NCBI RefSeq assembly: GCF_009650995.1
Contig: NZ_WHVV01000004.1
Coordinates: forward strand, 186,001 to 250,000
Direction: 5' to 3'
DNA from: Sporosarcina cascadiensis
GTDB lineage: Bacteria; Bacillota; Bacilli; Bacillales_A; Planococcaceae
DNA: 64,000 nucleotides
This document shows, piece after piece, positions 8,354 to 17,500 of this stretch; the stretch's first letter is position 1, and every line of letters starts with the position of its first letter. The notes below the pieces were generated by a model. It was not told the origin of the DNA. It searched no databases and saw only the letters and a list, made by a program, of their open reading frames with translations. Made by a program: the position numbers and the translations under genes.

Positions 8354-9369
8354 TAGTATTCTAGATGCTCCTTATCACCTGTCAATCGTTTACGGAACAC
8401 GTAATAACTCCAAATTGTATACGCCAAAACGATCGGCACCATAGTAAATGCGACAACGGTCATGATTTTCAATGAGTATTCTCCGGACGCCGCCTCAGCA
8501 ATCGACATATTAAACGCCGGATCCATCGTGCTGATCATTACATTCGGGAATAATACGATGAAGAAGCTGGCCATGACAATTATTAAGATTAACCCTGTCA
8601 TCGTGAAGCTTAAGCCTTCCCGCTTTGTCTTCAGGAAGAAGAACAGCAAACCGTACAGTAGAATTGCTGCGGCATACATCGGAATGATGATTGCTCCGCG
8701 GTCTGTAAAGGCATTTGTATCAAAGTATGTGAAAATCATAAACAGCAGAATGAAAACGCCGGTCAATGCATACACTTTAAGCGCTGCTGCATTTGCACGT
8801 TCACGCAGGCTGCCTACTGTTTTCAGACTAATAAACAGCAATCCGTGCAGATATGACAACACAACGAATGTAACCCCTCCAATGACAGTGTAGACATTGA
8901 CGAAGTCTGTGAATGTCGCATACATATTCATCTCGCCGTCAATCGGCAGTCCTTGTATCAAGCTGGTGAAAAATACACCGAACAGAAACGGCGGCAGAAT
9001 ACTTCCGATAAAAATTGCCCAGTCCCAGGTTTTCACCCATGCTTCCGAATCGCCTTTTCCACGGAATTCAAAAGCTACACCTCTGATAATCAGAGCGAGC
9101 AACAAAATGACGAACGGCATGTAGAAACCGCTGAAGACGGTTGCGTACCAGTGAGGAAATGCAGCAAACATAGCCCCTCCCGCTGTGATGAGCCAGACTT
9201 CATTGGCATCCCAGACCGGGCCGATGGTGTTCATAATTACTCGTTTCTCTAAATCGTCTTTCGCTAAAAACTTCGTACTCATTCCGACCCCAAAGTCGAA
9301 ACCTTCCAAAAAGATGAACCCAATAAACAGGACTGCTATCAATATGAACCAAATATCACTTAACGGCAT
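8353..9369 (-). CDS. cydB: Cytochrome bd ubiquinol oxidase subunit II
   Basis: Integral membrane subunit of the bd-type quinol oxidase, which reduces O2 to water without pumping protons. It is a hydrophobic protein with eight to nine helices; family motifs near the N-terminus are FLEGFDFGVGM and GPVWDANEVWL. The ATG at 9369 (AGGAGGTG 5 nt upstream) gives 338 aa, the usual CydB length, and overlaps the cydA end by 14 bp. The open frame extends 69 bp further upstream inside cydA, but that start has no ribosome site. Confidence 0.95.
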   Translation of the reverse strand: MPLSDIWFILIAVLFIGFIFLEGFDFGVGMSTKFLAKDDLEKRVIMNTIGPVWDANEVWLITAGGAMFAAFPHWYATVFSGFYMPFVILLLALIIRGVAFEFRGKGDSEAWVKTWDWAIFIGSILPPFLFGVFFTSLIQGLPIDGEMNMYATFTDFVNVYTVIGGVTFVVLSYLHGLLFISLKTVGSLRERANAAALKVYALTGVFILLFMIFTYFDTNAFTDRGAIIIPMYAAAILLYGLLFFFLKTKREGLSFTMTGLILIIVMASFFIVLFPNVMISTMDPAFNMSIAEAASGEYSLKIMTVVAFTMVPIVLAYTIWSYYVFRKRLTGDKEHLEY

Positions 9370-10759
9370 GTCCGGCACCTCCTGTTTCAAACGGGTCATT
9401 TGCGGAGACATCAGCCTGCGGTCTTTCTTCAGGTCCAAGCTGGATGAACTTTATAAACAAAATGACCATAATGATTCCGAGAATTGTGTAAATAGTTGAG
9501 AACGAGATTAGCGAGAACAGAATCTGGCCCGCTGATACGTTAGGTGAAATCCCGTCAGTTGTTTTCATTAAGCCATTCACCACCCATGGCTGACGACCCA
9601 TTTCAGACATAATCCAGCCGAATGAGTTTCCGATGAACGGCAGGAATATTGCGGGAACCAGCAGACGCAGGAACCAGACGGAATCTGTGATTTTTTTGCG
9701 GTACATGAGCAGCAGACCGAATGCGCCGAGCCCTAATAGAATACCGCCTGTAAATACCATGATTCTGAAGCTCCAAAAAGTTGTTTTAACAGGCGGAATA
9801 TAGTCGCCCTCTCCATAGATGACTTCCATATTCTTTTGCAGTTTGTTCATACCTTCTACTTTCCCCGTGAACTCACTGTATGTCAGATAACTGAGCATAT
9901 AAGGAATGTCTATGCGTCCGGTAGTTTCTCGGTTTTCTACATCAATATTCGCGAAAAGCGTCCAGGCGGCCGGATCACCGCTATCCTCCCATAACGCTTC
10001 TGCAGCGGCCATTTTCATTGGCTGTGCATGCATTAAGTATTGGGCCTGGGAGTGACCGGAGAATGCGATTCCGAGTCCCGATATCATGCCGACAACCAGT
10101 GCAATCGACAAGGACTTTTTGAAAAAATCTGTTTGTCTTTTCTTAATTAAATACCATGCACTTACACCCGCAACGAAAAATGCACCTGTCGCAAAACTTC
10201 CGAAAACGGTATGCGGAAATGCGACCCATAACTTTTCATTGGACAGTAATGCAAAAATATCATTCATTTCCGCGCGTCCGTTCTGCAATACATAACCTAC
10301 CGGGTTTTGCATGAATGAGTTGGCGGCAAGAATCCAGAATGCTGACATAACGGTACCGATAGAAACCAGCCAAATACAGGCTAAATGAAGTTTCTTTGCC
10401 AATTTATTCCATCCGAAGATCCATATGCCGATAAATGTGGATTCCAGGAAAAATGCGAGTAAAGCTTCCACTGCTAACGGAGCGCCAAATATATCTCCGA
10501 CGAATCTTGAATAAGCCGACCAGTTCATCCCAAATTGGAATTCCTGTATGATTCCGGTCACCACGCCGATTGCGAAGTTGATGAGGAAAAACACACTCCA
10601 GAACTTCGTCATTTTCAAATAGATTTCTTCTTTTTTCACTACATACATGGTTTGCATGATCGCAATGATCAGTGCCAGGCCGATAGACAGCGGCACGAAA
10701 ATGAAATGGAATAATGTTGTGGAGGCAAATTGGATTCTGGCTAATAAGACTTCTTCCAT
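9356..10759 (-). CDS. cydA: Cytochrome bd ubiquinol oxidase subunit I
   Basis: Heme-bearing subunit I (467 aa), which binds the hemes b558, b595 and d and oxidises quinol. Visible motifs: ARIQFASTTLFHFIF (His ligand in the first helix), the conserved WGxx region GWNKLAK, and GRQPWVVNG. The Q-loop is short, as in the Bacillus-type enzyme. It heads the cydABDC operon. AAGGAG lies 10 nt before the ATG. The upstream region contains a 59-bp dyad that may control expression. Confidence 0.96.
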   Translation of the reverse strand: MEEVLLARIQFASTTLFHFIFVPLSIGLALIIAIMQTMYVVKKEEIYLKMTKFWSVFFLINFAIGVVTGIIQEFQFGMNWSAYSRFVGDIFGAPLAVEALLAFFLESTFIGIWIFGWNKLAKKLHLACIWLVSIGTVMSAFWILAANSFMQNPVGYVLQNGRAEMNDIFALLSNEKLWVAFPHTVFGSFATGAFFVAGVSAWYLIKKRQTDFFKKSLSIALVVGMISGLGIAFSGHSQAQYLMHAQPMKMAAAEALWEDSGDPAAWTLFANIDVENRETTGRIDIPYMLSYLTYSEFTGKVEGMNKLQKNMEVIYGEGDYIPPVKTTFWSFRIMVFTGGILLGLGAFGLLLMYRKKITDSVWFLRLLVPAIFLPFIGNSFGWIMSEMGRQPWVVNGLMKTTDGISPNVSAGQILFSLISFSTIYTILGIIMVILFIKFIQLGPEERPQADVSANDPFETGGAGHAVK

Positions 10760-10976
10760 TTTTCACGGGCTCCTTTCGAACTTGTTTCTATTACCTAGCG
10801 TAACGCAGTTCGAAATTTAGTTCGTGAACAATGTGCGGAGTTCCTGTTACAAAGCTGCAAACTTATGTCAGAAATGTACGTAAGTTATGGCGGCTTTGTA
10901 ACAAGGGCATATTTACCGCTGAAACATGAGGGATAGAGGATAAAATTGGCGGTTAGATGTAAATGAGGCTGAATTC
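10760..10976 (-). promoter_or_regulatory. cydA upstream region with a 59-bp dyad
   Basis: Positions 10845-10903 form an inverted repeat with outer arms TGTTACAAAGC / GCTTTGTAACA (11 of 11) and inner arms AACTTA / TAAGTT. There is no T-run on either side, so it is not an ordinary terminator. TTGTAACAA resembles, imperfectly, half of a Rex-type site, and cyd operons are commonly Rex-controlled; no full Rex consensus is present. No convincing -35/-10 pair was found. Confidence 0.5.
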
Positions 10977-11453
10977 TTACAAGTCTTCGAGCAGTTCCAT
11001 TACTTCATCATAATCTGGATGCCCTTTATGCAAATATATAATGAAGGATTCTTTTCGTTTGGCGGCAATCCGTTCATTCTTCGTTTCATCAGTTATATGA
11101 AGATAACCTGTTTCATCTACTTCAGATAGACGCTCATCTGAATCAGCAAATTTATATACGTGCAGCGGCATCAGCTTTTCCCCATTTATTTGAAGGGTCA
11201 TTCCGCTTTCTGCCCCAAAAAGTTCAGGATCAGCTTCCAGAGGTTCGCTAACTGTAAAACCTTCATTTGTTAATCGACTATGTAAATCTTCGAAAAGTCC
11301 TTCATCAGACAGTGCAGGAATCTTTACTGCTTCTTCTACGGGTTTATCCAATTCGGGCTTATCTTCTATCTCTTTCTTTTCTTCACTGCAGGCACTTAAC
11401 AACAATCCTGCAATGACTGTAAACATCAAAAACATTTTACTCGCTGATTTCAT
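10977..11453 (-). CDS. Small lipoprotein of unknown function
   Basis: A 158-aa protein with a type II signal peptide: basic N-terminus, hydrophobic core MFLMFTVIAGLLLSAC with the lipobox LSAC (Cys21), then an acidic and lysine-rich linker (about 22-45). I do not recognise the remaining soluble domain of about 110 aa. It is predicted to be anchored to the outer face of the membrane. AAGGA lies 10 nt before the ATG. It stands alone between cydA and the divergent katA. Confidence 0.75.
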   Translation of the reverse strand: MKSASKMFLMFTVIAGLLLSACSEEKKEIEDKPELDKPVEEAVKIPALSDEGLFEDLHSRLTNEGFTVSEPLEADPELFGAESGMTLQINGEKLMPLHVYKFADSDERLSEVDETGYLHITDETKNERIAAKRKESFIIYLHKGHPDYDEVMELLEDL

Positions 11454-11613
11454 TGATCAACATTCCTTTCAGACAAACTATTTCTCTCGTTATTATACAT
11501 CAATCTTTCATTCTTCGTTGCACAATTCCTTATTCTAGACAAATAGTCGGCAACAATTTATGATGAAATATATATCAGTAAATAACTTTTATTTAGAGAT
11601 ATTCATTACTAAG

Positions 11614-11675
11614 TAATAATTATTATAAATAACTGTTCACTTTTGTTTAACAGTCTGCTATAATTAGGATTATAA
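11614..11675 (+). promoter_or_regulatory. katA promoter with PerR-like box
   Basis: TAATAATTATTATAA (11614-11628) matches 14 of 15 positions of the PerR box TTATAATnATTATAA. An extended -10 TGCTATAAT (11656-11664 including TGC) has a possible -35 TTCACT (11636-11641) at 17 bp. A second dyad, TATAATTAGGATTATA, overlaps the -10. PerR control of katA is well established in Bacillus; the binding here is predicted. Confidence 0.75.
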
Positions 11676-11707
11676 GTAGTAAATGAATAAATCAGGAGGA
11701 ATTCATA

Positions 11708-13213
11708 ATGTCAATTAACGAAAACAATTCTCAAAGAAGAAAACTAACAACCGCTGCAGGTGCTCCTGTAGTTGATAACCAAAACTCTATGTCAGCCGGG
11801 CCGCGCGGGCCACTTCTTTTACAGGACGTCTGGCTTTTAGAAAAACTGGCCCATTTCGATCGTGAAGTAATTCCGGAGCGCAGAATGCATGCGAAAGGTT
11901 CAGGCGCATATGGCACTTTCACTGTAACTCACGACATTACCAAGTACACGAAAGCAAAACTTTTTTCAGAGATTGGCAAGCAAACAGAAATGTTCGCACG
12001 CTTTTCGACTGTTGCCGGTGAACGCGGTGCAGCTGATGCAGAACGCGACATTCGCGGATTTGCCCTGAAGTTTTATACAGAAGAAGGCAACTGGGACTTA
12101 GTCGGCAATAACACACCCGTCTTCTTCTTCCGTGACCCGCTGCAGTTCCCTGACTTGAATCATGCAGTGAAACGTGATCCGAGAACAAATTTGAGAAGCC
12201 CGAAAAATAACTGGGATTTCTGGACTTCCCTGCCTGAAGCGCTTCATCAAATTACCATCATCATGAGTGACCGCGGAATACCCCGTTCCTTCCGTGAAAT
12301 GCATGGTTTCGGCAGCCATACATTCAGCATGATCAATGCAAATAATGAACGTCACTGGGTCAAGTTCCACTTCCGTTCCCAGCAAGGCATTCATAATTTA
12401 ACGGATGAAGAATCTGCAGCAACAATTTCTACAGACCGTGAGAGTTCACAGCGTGATTTGCTGTCTAACATCGATAACGGCAACTTCCCGAAATGGAAGA
12501 TGTATATTCAGGTGATGACTGAGGAACAGGCAAATGAAATGCCGTACAATCCATTTGATCTGACAAAAGTCTGGTACAAAAAAGATTTCCCTTTAATTGA
12601 AGTTGGAGAATTTGAATTAAACCGCAATCCAGAAAACTACTTTGCAGAAGTGGAGCAGGCAGCATTTACCCCTGCAGCAATCGTTCCCGGGATTGGATTC
12701 TCTCCTGACAAAATGCTGCAAGGACGTTTATTCTCGTATGGCGATGCACAGCGCTATCGTTTGGGCGTCAATCACCATCAGATTCCTGTTAACGCGCCAA
12801 AATGTCCGTTCCACAGTTTCCACCGTGATGGCGCGATGCGAGTAGACGGCAATATGGGCGCTACCACACACTATGAGCCAAACAGCTACGGTGAATGGCA
12901 AGAACAGCCGGACTTCAAAGAGCCTCCTTTGAAAATTCATGGCGATGCGGACAACTGGAACTTCCGTGAAGATGATGACGATTACTTCACACAGCCCGGG
13001 AAGTTGTTCAATATTTTAAGTACAGAAGAACAAGAGCGTTTATTCGGCAACACCGCACGCAATATGGGCGATGCTCCTGTTGAAATCAAAATTAAACACA
13101 TCCGTCACTGCTACTTGGCAGACCCAAAATACGGTGAAGGTGTTGCAAAAGCTCTTGGAATCCCAATGGCTGACGTAGATATCGAAAATACCACAACAAT
13201 CGTGGATAACTGA
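11708..13213 (+). CDS. katA: Catalase (monofunctional, small-subunit heme type)
   Basis: Converts hydrogen peroxide to water and oxygen in the cytoplasm. At 501 aa it matches clade-3 catalases. The distal His/Asn region ([26 protein letters not shown]) and the proximal heme-ligand tyrosine motif [14 protein letters not shown] are all present. AGGAGGA lies 8 nt before the ATG. It is a single-gene unit with its own PerR-type promoter and a strong terminator, consistent with peroxide induction. Confidence 0.97.
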   Translation: MSINENNSQRRKLTTAAGAPVVDNQNSMSAGPRGPLLLQDVWLLEKLAHFDREVIPERRMHAKGSGAYGTFTVTHDITKYTKAKLFSEIGKQTEMFARFSTVAGERGAADAERDIRGFALKFYTEEGNWDLVGNNTPVFFFRDPLQFPDLNHAVKRDPRTNLRSPKNNWDFWTSLPEALHQITIIMSDRGIPRSFREMHGFGSHTFSMINANNERHWVKFHFRSQQGIHNLTDEESAATISTDRESSQRDLLSNIDNGNFPKWKMYIQVMTEEQANEMPYNPFDLTKVWYKKDFPLIEVGEFELNRNPENYFAEVEQAAFTPAAIVPGIGFSPDKMLQGRLFSYGDAQRYRLGVNHHQIPVNAPKCPFHSFHRDGAMRVDGNMGATTHYEPNSYGEWQEQPDFKEPPLKIHGDADNWNFREDDDDYFTQPGKLFNILSTEEQERLFGNTARNMGDAPVEIKIKHIRHCYLADPKYGEGVAKALGIPMADVDIENTTTIVDN

Positions 13214-13222
13214 TCGGCGATA

Positions 13223-13259
13223 AAAAACGCTTAGAGACTTTTGGTCTCTAAGCGTTTTT
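13223..13259. terminator. Terminator between katA and the convergent DUF368 gene
   Basis: Stem AACGCTTAGAGAC / GTCTCTAAGCGTT with loop TTTTG, flanked by A-run and T-run (13223-13259). Works in both directions; the last bases abut the stop of the convergent gene. Confidence 0.9.
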
Positions 13260-14077
13260 CATGCTGCCTTTTCCCCTACTCCATTTAAAATATTGGCTAC
13301 AATCAGACCTGTAATGATTGCAATAATACTCATGACGTAAGGCGTTCCGCTTTCAGGAATTCCTGGGAAGATAACAAAAATAGAACCGATGATCAAGCCC
13401 ATAATTACTGTGAACATGCCTGTACGAAAATGTCCCAGTAAAAAACGAATTAGTTTACTGCTTACTATAAATCCAACTATAATCCCGCAGCCTGTAGCTA
13501 TAATAACCGGAAAGTTAAAATCTGAAATAGCTGTAATTACAGTCGAATACACTCCGATCAGCAGCAGAACGAATGAACCGCTGACTCCGGGCAACAGCAT
13601 GGCCATACTTCCCGCCCAGCCGGAAAAGAACAAAATAACTGTTGATTTCATTGTCAAATGAGTGATTAATAGAGGTTCTAGAGGCTTCACAAAAGCTGTA
13701 GAAGCCAAAGCTGCAGCAACGAGTATCATGAAAATAATATGATGCAGTTTAAAATTCTTACGCAGTCCTGCCTGTTTTGATATGAATGGAATCACCCCGA
13801 TTATCAAACCTAAAAAGAAAAACTGAGTAGGTTCATGATAATGCTTCAATAAATAAGAAATCACTTTACTGAATAAAATGATTGTCGCTCCCATTCCGAT
13901 TCCCAGAGGCAGCAAAAAGCCAATATGTTTTTTCCAGTCTTTACTGAAAAATCCGCTGATTGAGACCAGCAGCTGATCATAGATACCTAATATAAATGCT
14001 ATAGTTCCACCGCTTACACCGGGAATCAAGTCACTGATGCCCATTAAAAATCCTCGATATAAATTTCTCCATTCCAT
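13259..14077 (-). CDS. popT: DUF368 membrane protein, PopT-like undecaprenyl-phosphate transporter candidate
   Basis: Polytopic protein (272 aa, about eight helices) with the duplicated DUF368 signature: DLIPGVSGGTIAFILG near the N-terminus and LLPGVSGSFVLLL in the middle. DUF368 proteins (PopT) were shown, together with DedA-family UptA, to recycle undecaprenyl phosphate across the membrane for cell-wall synthesis. The start is set at the ATG at 14077, preceded by GGAGG at 10 nt; the ATG 27 bp upstream has no usable spacing. Function is inferred from the family. Confidence 0.8.
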   Translation of the reverse strand: MEWRNLYRGFLMGISDLIPGVSGGTIAFILGIYDQLLVSISGFFSKDWKKHIGFLLPLGIGMGATIILFSKVISYLLKHYHEPTQFFFLGLIIGVIPFISKQAGLRKNFKLHHIIFMILVAAALASTAFVKPLEPLLITHLTMKSTVILFFSGWAGSMAMLLPGVSGSFVLLLIGVYSTVITAISDFNFPVIIATGCGIIVGFIVSSKLIRFLLGHFRTGMFTVIMGLIIGSIFVIFPGIPESGTPYVMSIIAIITGLIVANILNGVGEKAA

Positions 14078-14216
14078 GCCCGTTATTCCTCCAATGAATT
14101 TCATTCCTAACAGTATGTCACGCTGTCTACAGTAAATTACATCGTTCAGTTGTTTTCACATTCTGGTTTCAACTACTGTATGTCCTGCTTCCGCTAAATA
14201 GGACTGCCGCAAAACA

Positions 14217-14259
14217 AAAGTTGTTCCATTGTCAGAAGAAAAACAATGAAACAACTTTA
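14217..14259 (-). terminator. Terminator of the pdaC-like gene
   Basis: On the minus strand AAAGTTGTT(t)CATTGT pairs with ACAATG(g)AACAACTTT and is followed by TGTTTT. It lies immediately after the deacetylase stop codon. Confidence 0.8.
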
Positions 14260-14261
14260 GT

Positions 14262-15629
14262 TTAATAATTTTCAAGTTCAGATACTGTTACAAATGTATA
14301 GCCCTGCGACTGCAAATATGCGAGCACAGAATCGAGTCCGTCAGCTGTTGATTTATGAATATCATGCATCAGAACGATACTGCCGTTTCGCGTGTGTGCT
14401 TTCACTTTAGCCAACAGTTTTTGTGGATCATGATGTTTCCAATCTAATGTATCAACATCCCATAACACGACTGGGAGATTTGTAATTGCTCTAACACGCT
14501 CATTCTCCGCACCATAGGGCGGACGGAAGACAGTTGCGGGTTCACCTGTTACCTGCTTGATGATATCGGTCGTTCCCTGCACTTCATCATATAACTTTTT
14601 ATCCGGCAATTTAGTCAATGAAGGGTGATTCCATGAGTGGTTGCCCAGTTCATGACCTGCTTCAGCAACTTGCTGAGCGATCTCAGGATAATATTCTACA
14701 CGGCTTCCAAGCATGAAAAATGTTGCTTTTGCATCGTATTTTTTCAATGTCTCGAGAATTCTTACGGTAGATTTCGGATCCGGACCGTCATCAAATGTCA
14801 GTGCCACTTTTTTTCCTGCAGGCTTTTCCGTTATTTCTACCTGATAGTCTGCAGCCAGGAAGGGATTTAACTTTTCTAAAGGGACTTCAACTGTGACTGG
14901 ACCTTCTGATTCTTCCGTAAAGACGCCTGCTCCATAATAGAACAATACTGATTGATCGGTTAAGGCGAAGTTTTGATAATTTCTCCAAAGCGGCTCAGTT
15001 GGCTGCCAAACATTTTCAGGAAGTAGAACATCTTTAAAATCAGGATTCTGGTAAATGTGGTCACGAACAACTTTCGCAGTACGCTTCAGTTTCTCCACGT
15101 CCTGTCCCACCAAGTCCGCCATTTTAATTTCTTTGCCTGTTTCCGGCTGAATATGGAATGTACGGATTTCTGAATCTATATCCGTTTCACTTGTAGAAAT
15201 CGCAGCAAGTATTACGAAAGAATAATTACCTGATTGATTCTGAACCGTTTCAAATGAAATATTCAATTCTTTTGCAGACGCATCCTGATTTTCGTCATTC
15301 TCAAAATAGCGTGTTTTCCATTGATCTATGTATTCTAAAATCCGGCTGTTAAATTCTTCATATTCACTTTGCGGATATTGAATTGCAAAAGGCTGTTTCG
15401 GATCATTCGTTGTTTCTGTCACTATTTTTATACCGGGAAAATTAGAATCACTTGAATTAATCAAGACTTCCGGTTTGGGTTCTTCTTTTATTTTATTAGG
15501 CGAGGCACTTGTTGAACTGTCTGATGTATTGAAGATTAACAGCAGCGCAAAAGCAGTCATTGCCATAATTGCACTTGAAAACGCAACATCTATCCATAGT
15601 GAACGGCGTTTTCTTCTTTTAAATTTCAT
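14262..15629 (-). CDS. pdaC: Membrane-anchored peptidoglycan/polysaccharide deacetylase, PdaC type
   Basis: 455 aa: an uncleaved signal-anchor at about 12-33, an extracellular DUF4163/DUF3298 region at about 60-255, and a C-terminal NodB (CE4) deacetylase domain from about 270. All five NodB motifs are present: TFDDGPDP, HSWNH (metal His pair), FRPPYG, WDVDTLDW and LMHDIH. The combination DUF3298 plus NodB is that of B. subtilis PdaC (YjeA), which deacetylates N-acetylmuramic acid and gives lysozyme resistance. The substrate here is inferred. AAGGAG precedes the ATG. Monocistronic, with its own terminator. Confidence 0.87.
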   Translation of the reverse strand: MKFKRRKRRSLWIDVAFSSAIMAMTAFALLLIFNTSDSSTSASPNKIKEEPKPEVLINSSDSNFPGIKIVTETTNDPKQPFAIQYPQSEYEEFNSRILEYIDQWKTRYFENDENQDASAKELNISFETVQNQSGNYSFVILAAISTSETDIDSEIRTFHIQPETGKEIKMADLVGQDVEKLKRTAKVVRDHIYQNPDFKDVLLPENVWQPTEPLWRNYQNFALTDQSVLFYYGAGVFTEESEGPVTVEVPLEKLNPFLAADYQVEITEKPAGKKVALTFDDGPDPKSTVRILETLKKYDAKATFFMLGSRVEYYPEIAQQVAEAGHELGNHSWNHPSLTKLPDKKLYDEVQGTTDIIKQVTGEPATVFRPPYGAENERVRAITNLPVVLWDVDTLDWKHHDPQKLLAKVKAHTRNGSIVLMHDIHKSTADGLDSVLAYLQSQGYTFVTVSELENY

Positions 15630-15999
15630 AGAAAGACTCCTTTTTTTGATTTTTCCAAAGTTCCGCTAAAAAATTAAAATGTTTTCATTTTAACTAAAAA
15701 GATTACTAGCTAAATTAGTCAACTGTGGTAGTTTTATAGCGAAATCTATAAAAATATGTCTAGTTCTCAGTATACAATAAAAATATAACTAAACAAGAAT
15801 TTCACTGTAATTCAGCAGCCAATTTCAAAAGAAAAATTACAGCTAAATGGATAAACACTTTTACAGAAAACTGATTTGTGATATAATACCTAAGGCTCGT
15901 TTCTTGCAAATTCGAGTACAAGGGAGATTAAATCCCTTTGATACACACCGATCTCGGCTGTTATCTATTGCAAAGAGAAAACAGAAGGCGGTAATCAGA
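15630..15999 (+). promoter_or_regulatory. Gap between pdaC and trhO: trhO promoter and 5' leader
   Basis: TTTACA (15860-15865) and TATAAT (15882-15887) at 16-bp spacing form a good SigmaA promoter for trhO. The roughly 105-nt leader has two small hairpins, CTCG...CGAG (about 15896-15916) and AAGGGA...TCCCTT (about 15920-15940). No known riboswitch was recognised. The pdaC side (15630-15800) is AT-rich and shows no clear promoter. Confidence 0.6.
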
Positions 16000-16974
16000 A
16001 TGGAAAAGAAAGAATATCGTATTTTATTATTTTACAAATATGTCACAATTGAAGAGCCCGAAGAATTCGCAGCTCAGCATTTGGCATTTTGTAAGGAACA
16101 CGGTTTAAAAGGCAGAATCCTAGTTGGTGCAGAAGGTATCAACGGTACATGTTCCGGGACGGTCGAACAGACGGACGCATACATGGAGCATATGAAAGCT
16201 GATCCCCGTTTTGCGGATATCTGGTTTAAAATCGACGAAGCAGACGGCCATGCGTTCAAGAAAATGCATGTGCGCTTTCGAAATGAAATTGTCAATCTCA
16301 GTTTGCCTGATGATGTCAATCCTCTGGAATTAACAGGTGAATACTTAGAGCCTGATCAATTTTTAGAGCAAATGCAGGATGAAAATACAGTCGTTTTAGA
16401 TGCACGAAATGATTACGAGTACGATCTGGGTCATTTCCGCGGTGCAATCCGTCCTGATATCGAAAACTTCCGTGATCTTCCGGAATGGGTGTTGGAAAAC
16501 AAGGAACAACTTGAAGGCAAAAAGATTCTTGCCTATTGTACAGGCGGAATCCGCTGTGAAAAATTCACAGGCTGGCTGAAACGCGAGGGTTTTGAAGATG
16601 TAGCACACTTGCATGGAGGAATTGTTTCTTACGGCAAGGACCCTGTCGCCAAAGGACAGTTATGGGATGGACAGTGTTATGTATTTGATGAGCGTATTGC
16701 AGTTCCTATCAACCAAGTGGAACATGTAATTGTTGGACGCGATCATTTTGACGGCACACCTTGCGAGCGTTATGTGAACTGTGCGAATCCTGAATGCAAC
16801 GCGAAAATTTTATGTTCTGAAGAGAATGAGCATTTCTATATGCGCAGCTGTTCAGACGAGTGCCGCACGCATCCGCGTAACCGGTATTTCGTTGAACATA
16901 ATTTGACTGTTGATGAGTTTGATGCACGGATGGCAAAAATTGAAGAATTGCGTTCAAGCGAAAAAATTTCTTAA
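16000..16974 (+). CDS. trhO: tRNA uridine(34) hydroxylase, rhodanese-domain protein
   Basis: TrhO hydroxylates U34 of a subset of tRNAs to 5-hydroxyuridine using molecular oxygen. The 324-aa protein (ATG at 16000, AAGGCGG upstream) has an N-terminal domain starting [10 protein letters not shown], a rhodanese domain with the active-site loop [10 protein letters not shown] (Cys about 180), and a C-terminal cysteine-rich segment ([12 protein letters not shown], then CSEE and C..C) typical of the family. The open frame extends 51 codons upstream, but that part spans the promoter and leader and is not coding. Confidence 0.92.
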   Translation: MEKKEYRILLFYKYVTIEEPEEFAAQHLAFCKEHGLKGRILVGAEGINGTCSGTVEQTDAYMEHMKADPRFADIWFKIDEADGHAFKKMHVRFRNEIVNLSLPDDVNPLELTGEYLEPDQFLEQMQDENTVVLDARNDYEYDLGHFRGAIRPDIENFRDLPEWVLENKEQLEGKKILAYCTGGIRCEKFTGWLKREGFEDVAHLHGGIVSYGKDPVAKGQLWDGQCYVFDERIAVPINQVEHVIVGRDHFDGTPCERYVNCANPECNAKILCSEENEHFYMRSCSDECRTHPRNRYFVEHNLTVDEFDARMAKIEELRSSEKIS

Positions 16975-16979
16975 TAACA

Positions 16980-17016
16980 GACAGCCAGTTTCCTTCATGG
17001 ATACTGGCTGTTTTCC
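16980..17016 (+). terminator. trhO terminator
   Basis: ACAGCCAGT (16981-16989) pairs with ACTGGCTGT (17003-17011), followed by TTTTCCTTT. Confidence 0.85.
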
Positions 17017-17112
17017 TTTATCTCTTCGCCAGTGCTCTGTTCACGGCAACACAAAAAAAGAAGCAATCTGTCACGTGCATATGGCGAAAACCCTGCCGCA
17101 TTTTGGCAGGGT

Positions 17113-17330
17113 ATGGATTTAGTATGTGCAAGTTTCGTTACTCGACTTTGCAGGAGTTTTGAATGAAGTGTGAGTTTGCAGTTTGAACCCGCTTCGGCGC
17201 TGGGGGATTGCCTTACGCTATGAGCCTACTGGCGAAGAGCGTGCCAGCAGTCTCATAGCCACGGCTAACCCCGCAGTTGCGCCTTCGCTGGTGTTGAAGA
17301 AAGTATGTCATACTGCTCTTTTACAGAGTG
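17113..17330 (+). repeat. Repeat R1, copy 3, with intact foldable core
   Basis: The core at 17196-17283 has the same nested pairing as copy 2, but the central block is GCTATGAG/CTCATAGC instead of GCTGTGAG/CTCACAGC. One G-C pair has become A-T on both sides at once, a compensatory change that keeps the stem. Confidence 0.87.
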
Positions 17331-17500
17331 TGGATTTAGTTGGTATGGTTTTCGTTTCTCGACTATGCAACCGTATTGATCACAAGAATCTAAGCCTTTG
17401 CAGAATGATAAATAGAGCGTGAAATGCCTTACTTATAATAAAAGTCTAAAATAGTATGCTCATACTGCTAATCACATAAAAAAGTATTGAAACACCAGCC

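Noticed and set aside
8462..9252. Plus-strand open frames opposite cydB, cydA, pst, mutM and polA
   Set aside because: Shadows of strongly supported minus-strand genes; no ribosome sites or recognisable domains.
10821..10836. Rex site at TTCGTGAACAATGTG near cydA
   Set aside because: Only one half-site resembles TTGTGAA; the inverted partner is missing.
15847..15999. Extended N-terminus of TrhO from an upstream ATG
   Set aside because: It would translate through the -10 box and leader hairpins; the ATG at 16000 has a ribosome site and fits the family length.
17091..17111. CCCTGCC/GGCAGGG hairpin as a terminator
   Set aside because: No T-run on either side, and trhO already has a good terminator at 16980-17016.
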